Source: Purshia tridentata
Taxonomy: Eukaryota; Streptophyta; Magnoliopsida; Rosales; Rosaceae
Length of the DNA: 57,186 nt
NCBI GenBank assembly: GCA_003254885.1
Contig: QANT01006997.1
Coordinates: forward strand, 1-57,186
Direction of reading: 5' to 3'
The notes under the pieces are model-generated. The model had not been told where the DNA came from. It saw only the letters and a list, made by a program, of their open reading frames with translations, and did not search any database. Shown here piece by piece: positions 49,567 through 57,186 of the stretch. The number at the start of each line of letters is the position of its first letter. Position 1 is the first letter of the stretch. A program made the translations under genes and the position numbers.

Positions 49567-50559
49567 ATGGAAACACCTGAACCTCCTCCTCCTCTTCCCC
49601 ACTACTTGGAAGTACCTGAACTCAGACAAGAAACCAGAGACCTTATATCCTCTTTACCTACAGAAAAGGGTTGGGTTGTAAATCATTTCCATCAGTACCA
49701 AGGCTTTTGGTATGGAACTAAGCGCATGCAAGGAGTTTTAGCATTTCAGAAACACTTCCAAGCCCAAGATACTGATATCTTTCTTGTTAGCACTCCCAAA
49801 TCAGGCACCACTTGGCTCAAGGCCATTTTGTTTGCCTTAGTGAACAGAGTGCAATATCCAGACCCTCAATTACACCCTTTGCTCACAAACAACCCTCATG
49901 TTCTTGTGCCCTTATTGGAGCTTTTTCTATACATTGAGAACCAGGTTCCTGAGCTCACCTCCTTAGCTCCTTCAAGGCTATTCTCAACCCATTTATCATA
50001 TGTGTCTCTGCCTGAATCTGTTAAAAGCTCTGGTTGCAAGGTCGTCTATCTATGTAGAGATCCCAAGGACACATTTGTTTCACTCTGGCACTTTACGAAC
50101 AAACTGAGACCCGAGTGTAGGGTCACCAATTCACTTGAAGAAGCATTTGATATGTTTTGCAGGGGAGTGAGTCCTTATGGACCCTTATGGGACCATGTGT
50201 TGGGGTATTGGAAGGAGAGGTTGGAAAGGCCTGAAAGGGCATTTTTCTGCAAGTATGAGGAAATGAAAGAACAGCCCACTGTTCTCTTGAGGAGGCTGGC
50301 TGAGTTCTTGGGGTGCCCATTTTCCCCAGAAGAAGAGACACAAGGAGTGGTGGATAACATCTTAAGGTTGTGTAGTTTCAGCAGTTTGAGCAATTTGGAT
50401 GTGAATAAAAGTGGGAAATTATCATCTGGTGTGGAGAATAGTGCATTCTTTCGGAGAGGTGAAATTGGAGATTGGATGAATTATTTGACAGCTGAGATGG
50501 CGGAACGACTAGACTGCATCACTGAAGAGAAGTTTCAAGGTTCTGGGTTAAAATTCTAG
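49567..50559 (+). CDS. Cytosolic sulfotransferase (plant SOT family)
   Basis: Intronless, 330 aa, the usual size and structure for plant SOTs. The 5'-phosphosulfate loop is STPKSGTTWLKA (Pro77-Trp83), the catalytic His is His142 in STHLSY, and the 3'-phosphate site is YLCRDPKDTFVSLWHF (161-176). The C-terminal PAPS motif reads RRGEIGDW (296-303). All key positions are present, so the enzyme should transfer sulfate from PAPS. The acceptor (flavonoid, brassinosteroid, jasmonate or salicylate type) cannot be told from sequence alone. Arabidopsis SOT12 (At2g03760) and a tandem neighbour sit next to the translin gene, matching the order here. The start ATG is chosen because it follows the TATA box and leader and gives the family's usual Pro-rich N-terminus. 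Confidence 0.95.
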   Translation: METPEPPPPLPHYLEVPELRQETRDLISSLPTEKGWVVNHFHQYQGFWYGTKRMQGVLAFQKHFQAQDTDIFLVSTPKSGTTWLKAILFALVNRVQYPDPQLHPLLTNNPHVLVPLLELFLYIENQVPELTSLAPSRLFSTHLSYVSLPESVKSSGCKVVYLCRDPKDTFVSLWHFTNKLRPECRVTNSLEEAFDMFCRGVSPYGPLWDHVLGYWKERLERPERAFFCKYEEMKEQPTVLLRRLAEFLGCPFSPEEETQGVVDNILRLCSFSSLSNLDVNKSGKLSSGVENSAFFRRGEIGDWMNYLTAEMAERLDCITEEKFQGSGLKF

Positions 50560-50689
50560 GTTCACCTACTTTGTTTGCAACTGTGTCTCTGTGTGTACTT
50601 TGACTTTGGTTAGCTCCAATGTCAATTTTCTAAATCTCATGAAATAAAAACTTTGATCGATTCGAATGGGTTTGTCATTTAGTCCAATA

Positions 50690-50805
50690 TTGTGTCTAAT
50701 ATCAACGATTGAATAAACTCATAACAGAATAGTGCAGGCTGCAGCACAGAATACGCAAACGTTTTATCTAATGCAACTTGCTCTATATATGTTGAATACC
50801 TCGTT
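50690..50805. repeat. Copy of sulfotransferase upstream sequence
   Basis: Segments here match sequence upstream of the gene in the same order and orientation: ATATCAACGATTGAATAA (compare 49109-49126), CAGGCTGCAGCA (49210-49221), and GTTTTATCTAATGCAACTTG (49384-49403). This is consistent with the remains of a tandemly duplicated sulfotransferase promoter. Confidence 0.6.
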
Positions 50806-50809
50806 TACT

Positions 50810-53800
50810 GTGTGACATGTGCTCAATTAAATGCAGATCACCAAAAGAGGTCGGATCTGGTTTGTCAAGGTCAAAACTCATGTAGAAAACAAAAGATCAT
50901 GGTCATAGACTCACACTTCGATCTCAATCTGTTGTCAACAAACCAACCTGTTATTAATATGAAATAAGTTACACATAGAAGTTTGACTAGTCCATCTTAA
51001 TTTTATAGCAGCAACTAGTGCTTGACCTTAGTCGTGAGCTATGTGATTGGCTATTTGTCACCATGAACATCCTCAAAACTTGGTATTAAAAACAATCTAT
51101 ACATTTTTTAACATCATTCGCAATGACAAATCACATGCCTGATGGATGCAGGGCATACGTACTTTCTACAACTTAAGTAATTGAATAACATTTTCAGCAG
51201 TGAATGATTGCTCTAATTTATGTTCCCTCGTGAACCGTAGTGTAATATATAAACTGCATCAGCATGGATGTCAGAACAAGTTTCTGATTAAATGGAATTT
51301 TGTCATCTAAGTTTGCTCCATCTGTCTTGAGGCCCAAGTTACAGCCCAAACGATTGGTTTATAAGTTTTTCTTTTGGGCTTTGTCATAAACCCCTACTCA
51401 AACCTTTTTTAAATTTTTTATCAATACCATAAACCCTACCGAAACTTTTGGGTAGAGAGATGGAGAGACTGAGATGCCCTTCACTTCATGTCATATTAAT
51501 TTTAATTTTTATCATCTTTTTTTTCTAACTACAATAATGGTACAACAAATATTAGTGCTTTTTAAAGCTTCAATTCCCCAGTAAAGAAAACTTCCCAACA
51601 ATTTAGGGCTTGATGTGAGCCCAAATTTGTCGGCAATTTAAGCAACGACACCAAAACCAGTACATGCATGGAGTACGAGCCCCTTAATGCATTGCCTTGT
51701 AACCCCTTGGTATTCGTTGTAACCCTGTGTGCCAATCATTTTGAGTCTGACTCTTCAGCACATCAAGACTTTTGTTCTCTCTCCAAGACTCCAAGTGTGA
51801 CGAAAATATTAAATTTGAAATATAAAATTAGTGTAAAAAGAAATACCATGCTTGTTTGGTTAGAGTTAGACTACTTGATAAAAAGTAAAAAGTTAATCAA
51901 AATAAAATAAAAACCTTTGTTTGGTTGAACGACGAAACACCGTCTTAAACCCTTGTATTCAAAGTCAAAACGCAATCTTTAATACAACAAAAACGTCAAA
52001 ACACAATCTGGCAACAAAAAAGGTCAAAATACTAGACAATAACCAATTATATAATTAAATTTGGCTTACATTTCATATTATTTTCTCTATTCAGATTGGT
52101 TTGTTTTTTATTGATCATTGACATGTCGACTGGAGTTTGACTTCTGATCCTAAAATTGTTTTAATTCATCTCTTCCCATTGGGCCGGAATTTATAACTAC
52201 AATTAATTTTGACTACTCTTTAACTAAAGTTGGCCGGCAGCTCTTAGCATTAGCTACTCTTAATTTATGTGTTACCAAATTTTTGGCTGTCAAAATTACT
52301 CCAATCACAAATCTTTGTTCATTTGATAAATTCAACTAGTAGTTCCACCAAAAAGTTTAGCCCATGCTTTATATTATAGGCCAACCAAGTAAAAAAGCCA
52401 TATTTGGAAAACAATTAAAGCAAATGTTCCTTATCAATTACCCACATGTCTATTCTTTCATAGACAGCTCCAATTGTGATTAATAAAGAAAAACGTGTTG
52501 AACCGAATTTTCATCTATTTTCTTCTTCAACTTTCTTGAAAATATTTGGAATACTAGTATATATAAACGGGTATCAAACATATTTCAATATAATTATGGT
52601 GCAGGTACTATTTCCAATTGAACTACAGGGATTGGACGAAAATTTCAGAAATTGAGGAGCATGGAATTTTCATATGATTAATAATCTGGGCAATAGAGAC
52701 ACTGGGCCCTATCTAACACTTATAATTGAATTCCAGTAAAGTCTTAAAAACTTGTACCAACACGTACGTACCTAAACACAATTGGAACACATGATGAGTT
52801 GTTTTCTTTTTTTAAAAGATAACATGTCCACGAGGAATTGAGGACTGAAGACAGACATGTCATATTGTCTTCCACACCACAAGTTGTTGGTTGCATGAAA
52901 CAATTTGGTATACTATATTTAATGCAAAATTTAATTAATTAGGTGAATTAACAAATAATTAGGCCTATAACAACCTCTCAACTAACGAATCTTACTAGAC
53001 ACTTATGAGGATCTTATATAGTTATGTACAACTACAACGTACCCTAGCTAATAGGTAGCTAGGTAGCTAGCTAGCATTGCTTTAATTTATGTGAATATAT
53101 TGATTAATATATAAATGGCTTATGTACCAAGCAAAGAATTAAAAGAGCAATGCATTGAATGTTAATTAGTTTCATAGTTAGGGCATGTTATATAGCTAGG
53201 GCTTGGTTTGGTTGTTGGCTATTGTAATTTGCAACTTTACTGTTGTGTTTTTTTGTGTGTTACTATGAATGAGACATGATGTGCTCTCGACACCAACTTG
53301 TACTGTCTGTCATTATGTGCCAATCCCATTGAGGTGGAAGATACAATCAAATGCTTTAATATCAAGTTATCAGCTACCAAATGACCAACTCAGCTTCTCT
53401 CGTCCTTTATCAAAGAATAGTATATTTACAATTGTCAAATTTGTTTATTTAATTGTTAATGATCATATGATCTAATGAATCACGTACGTAAAAAATTGTC
53501 ACAAATAATTAAGTGATAAATTTTTTTATTTTTATATATATATATATTACACACTTATTACATTAGTAAATTTGGTTACAAAATTAACGAGGCTAGTACA
53601 ATTTGACGAAAGAAATGGTCTCGCATGTTTTCAAATGAAGGGAAGAAAAACAGTACTTTGTTGTCATAGTAATTTCTGGAAGGGACAAGCATACAGAGTA
53701 GAGATTACAGTAAAAGTCGGGTCGCAGGGTAATCTGGATCCAACCGTATGTACCAACCGGGTCGTGCAGGAGACCGCAGGGAGGGAAGTCGTGGCTTGGC

Positions 53801-56800
53801 TTTTTTGGAATGTTGGGATCGAGAGTCCAACCCAAATGTGGCCCACCCGTTTTTCTTTTATGATGTGGGCGCGCCTACTGTACGAAACGTGTAGAGAGAT
53901 AATACATGTGGCTCTCTGTTCTAGGAACCACTTCGCAGTTGCCTTTTCCACTTTGGAACCAACAATAATATTGCCATATGCCACCAGGTTCTAAGTTTTT
54001 TTTTTGTTTTTTTATTTATTTATCATGATTAGCTCCTAAGTTTGGCGGCAGTTAAAATATATAAACTATAATGTGATTTTGTACACAATTAATTTTCTTG
54101 TTATATATTTTTTAATAAGACTTTGGATTTTAATTCATATTCCTTATTATAGGCACATGACTATTATTTTCACTTCTTAATAAAAACTTTTAACAAATTA
54201 TTATATTAACAAAGAATTCATCTAATCTCTCATTTCATGTAAACAATATCCGTATAAATATAATATAATATATAAAAATTACAATTTGGAAGAAAAAAAA
54301 AGAAGAAGAACAAGTTGCTCTTTCGCTCATGCTAAAAAACGTTAATTTGACGCTTATTTGAATTGACTTTTAATCACATACCACAAAATCTGTGTTATAA
54401 TAAGGATATTTTACTTGAAGTTGGTTAAAGAATTATATTTTTTGTTTTAATTTCATAAAGTGTACTACTTATTATATTAGTTGTGAAAGAAAGGATTCAA
54501 ACTTGAAATTTCTTTAATATTGTGAAATATCATTAAACTAATAGTTACTTGACATAAATAATTTATTGTTTACATTTAAGCATACTTTATTTTATTCATT
54601 TCCAGTTAATAGTTGATGATTAAAATATCAGACAATTAGACAAAAATCATTATTCTCAATTATAAAGTTCATCACAGAAATATCATATAATGATTTATAA
54701 ATAATAAAAAAAGTAAAATAGATAAATAGCGAAATTTTTTGTGGACCTTTTGCAAAGACCACGTTCCCAACTCCCAACAACTTTTAACTTTGCCCACAAA
54801 GCAACATCTTACGGTTCTTACCCAAAACCCGGTTACCCGAATAAGAAAAAAGATTCGAAGATAAAAGAGACGGGTTTTGTTATCGGATTCGGACCCTTCC
54901 TTCTTTTTCGGCTTTCTGACGTGAAACGTGAACTGGCAACGTACCAGAGCGACGTTTCGTGCCCTCGAAAAGCCTTATATTATTTCTTGAAAAAAAATAA
55001 ATAAAAATTTAAAAAAGGAAAAGAGCGAAGGATTATGACACGAAAGTGTTACGTGCGTGATTGCCATGCCAGCTCCATATGTAAATCTGGTGACTGGTCT
55101 GCCGCTTGTCACGTGCCATTCTGCGACTCCCAAAAAGTGGAAGAGAAAAGGAAATCACTTTTTTAATTGGTCGGTGTTTATGTCTAGGCCGTTTGACCGT
55201 TGACTGAGACTATTAGTAGGAAAAGATCTATAATAAACCATGGTTAGGTAGGACTTAGGGGTTCATTATAACTTCGTGTTAATCCTCTGACACAGCTCCG
55301 GGTTTCTAACTTTTCTATGGGCTTGGAGACAGTTAGAATGGTAGTTAGTAGTTTAACGGTTTTTCTATTTTTTTTATTTTTTTTGTTAAGTGGTTAGCTA
55401 CTTAGCTGTGCTTAATGATAAGAAAGAATGATTAGGAGTGGGGTACATTAATAAAATGTACGTCACATTCACTTGGATTTGATTCAAAGACAAGCATTTT
55501 TTGATGAATTTTTTTGGGTAATGATTGTGATGATCTGGTTGGTGCACGTCTAAAAAAAAAAAAACTGTAGGGGAATTATGAATCACATGATTTATGGGTT
55601 ATCCAAAAATAAAGAATCATGCTAAAAAATTAATATGAATTACCAAACAACCCTGACCATTAGTTATACCCATATATTTAAACATAATTAAATATGATAA
55701 AAAAATCATGAATTCGAGAGGATAAAATTATATATATGTGAATTTATATGGACCCCAGTTTATTAGGACTAAGGTTATAGGCTTATTTTGTCCAATACAC
55801 TTGATTGGAAATTTGGAAAAGCTTCGTGGAGTTGATAACCTTGATTATAGAGATAAAATTAATGGAATTCAATGGCAGTTAAAAAACAAAAAAAACTGGT
55901 CCCCTTATTCTTCTCGATACATCTTATAATATCAAAACTGAGCCAAATCTTGTTTGATTTTACCCACTTATTTGATTTGCTCTGTTAATTTTCAAGTTTA
56001 CAATATTAGGCTTGATTATTTCCTGTTATGGTTTTTCAAATCTTTGATCTTTTTTTTTGCCACTAAATCTTTGATTCTTTATTTAACAAAGTTTCCTCTA
56101 GCTAGGATTATAAAATTTTTAAGAATTTACAAAATGTTATACAAAACGTTGCACATGTGTACATGGTTAATTACTTGATTTCCAAGACATTAATTACTGG
56201 ATATTTGGGGCACTTGGAAATCAAGTCATTTCCACGATACGTGCCCTTTTTGCAATAGGAACTTCATATATGCCATGCATTGTTTCCTCCAAAAAAGGGG
56301 CTGAGTAGGACACCATTTGGATCGGTTTCAAAGGTATGTGGTTGCCCATTCAAATGGGAAATGGGGTACAAGTAAACAATATTAGTGGGGTCGTCAGTGG
56401 CAGATGATCAGAAGACAAATTCCGAGACTCTTGAGCTTTGGTCGTCTTGGGGTCTCCATCTCTATCTAGGCTCTATAATGTGGTCGATATCGGGTGGTAA
56501 TGGTAGGCAACTCGATCCCCTTAGTCCCTTAGTTTATGGGGTTGCTGTGCCCTTGGCCAAGTCCAAGTGGCCGTCGCATAGATGTAGCACCACCACCACT
56601 ACCACCCCCACCAAGACACCAAACCCTGTATGCTCTCACTCATGATAATCACTTAATGAGCCACTCTTTTGGTGGAAGCCACCAAATTCACACCCAAATG
56701 GGCACATCCCTGAAAAATGGGAGGGTTGGCCGGGTTTTGGGCATTTTGGTCAATAACACTGGGGTTAGGACAACCCCAAGGTCCCAAAGGTGGGTGAGAC

Positions 56801-57186
56801 GTGGTGTTGCAACTGGAATGTGGGGTATTAAAATCAGTTATGTAAAATTGTAAATTGTGTAGTCGATCCCTGAATTTATGAACAAGTATAAGGTGTAAGA
56901 GGTAGCAGATGGGACCACGTGAAGCCCCGGCATGAACCACGAGACATGCGTATGTGCGCGCGCACCAAATATATATTTGACTCAAGGAGCAATTCAGCAA
57001 AGACCCAAAGAGCTATGTATTATATCTCATATATATAATATAATGTGTATATATATATATACAGGGAGGCTATGGTGTGGGATTCCCACAAACTTTTAGT
57101 TTGTGGGATCCCCCTTATGGGGCCCACACGAGTCGTTTTGTGTCGATCCGAACCGTTCATTTTTTACATCTTCATTGATAGATCAT
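50810..57186. other. Region without recognised genes
   Basis: About 6.4 kb, mostly AT-rich. Less AT-rich patches at 53690-53960, 54740-55130 and 56380-56960 have open frames up to 140 codons, but their products show no domain, no compositional logic and no splice partners. They read more like promoter or decayed transposon sequence. No tRNA, rRNA or transposase gene was seen. Confidence 0.45.
57079..57112. repeat. Perfect-stem hairpin near window end
   Basis: TTCCCACAAACT and AGTTTGTGGGA flank a three-base loop. The arms are inside a G/C-richer stretch (57061-57186) that looks like the edge of a repeated element continuing beyond the window. Confidence 0.6.

Noticed and set aside
49493..49681. 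Upstream 62-codon ORF overlapping the sulfotransferase start
   Set aside because: Its ATG is only about 20 nt past the TATA box, so it is probably upstream of or at the transcription start; its later part is the sulfotransferase read in another frame.
53572..53994. 140-codon open frame on the plus strand
   Set aside because: Product has no domain, transmembrane pattern or splice partners, and an equally long frame overlaps on the opposite strand; it looks like chance in a less AT-rich patch.
56385..56853. Overlapping plus-strand frames of 86 and 105 codons
   Set aside because: Low-complexity Thr/Pro runs from a CCA repeat and no conserved motif; more likely promoter or repeat sequence.

Overview
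This is a stretch of plant nuclear genome. It is AT-rich and carries multi-exon genes with short introns, long intergenic spacers, microsatellites, small foldback transposons and plant-only gene families. Codon use and protein content indicate a woody eudicot; a rosid such as a Rosaceae/Prunus species is my best guess, but the species is inference. Single N bases at 13591 and 27399 show it comes from an assembled scaffold. Exons were joined by hand from ORF pieces, splice sites and family knowledge; every multi-exon model below keeps its reading frame across all junctions.

Layout. 1-2.6 kb: intergenic DNA ending in a TATA box and a small 63-codon ORF. 3.3-4.0 kb (-): a two-exon unknown membrane protein. 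5.7-8.4 kb (+): BIM2-type bHLH transcription factor (brassinosteroid signalling). 9.2-9.7 kb: a decayed F-box fragment. 10.2-16.9 kb (-): two tandem GT106 rhamnogalacturonan-I rhamnosyltransferase-like genes with a long-TIR foldback element between them. 18.7-23.6 kb (-): an 11-exon prolyl-oligopeptidase-family serine peptidase. 24.4-26.9 kb (-): BSD-domain protein. 28.5-29.4 kb (-): a four-exon RGF/GLV/CLEL peptide-hormone precursor. 30.6-33.5 kb (-): a 'gar2-related' protein with internal repeats. 36-42 kb: gene-poor. 42.0-45.1 kb (-): GEKO1/DTD2 D-aminoacyl-tRNA deacylase with a foldback element in its last intron. 46.2-48.4 kb (+): translin-family protein. 49.6-50.6 kb (+): single-exon cytosolic sulfotransferase. 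50.6-57.2 kb: no gene recognised.

Context. Gene content matches two Arabidopsis neighbourhoods as I remember them: BIM2, prolyl oligopeptidase and BSD protein (At1g69010-69030) on the left, and sulfotransferase, translin, GEK1, gar2-related and RGF8 (At2g03760-03830) on the right. These are independent housekeeping or developmental genes, not an operon-like pathway.

The most unusual signal is in the prolyl-oligopeptidase gene. Three consecutive introns have donors that do not begin with GT (GA, GC, GA), yet the flanking exons join perfectly in frame and the Ser-Asp-His triad is intact. Other points worth a look are the unequal intron structure of the tandem glycosyltransferases, a 248-bp near-perfect tandem duplication in a translin intron, a possible transit-peptide extension on the DTD2 homologue, and copied promoter sequence downstream of the sulfotransferase.
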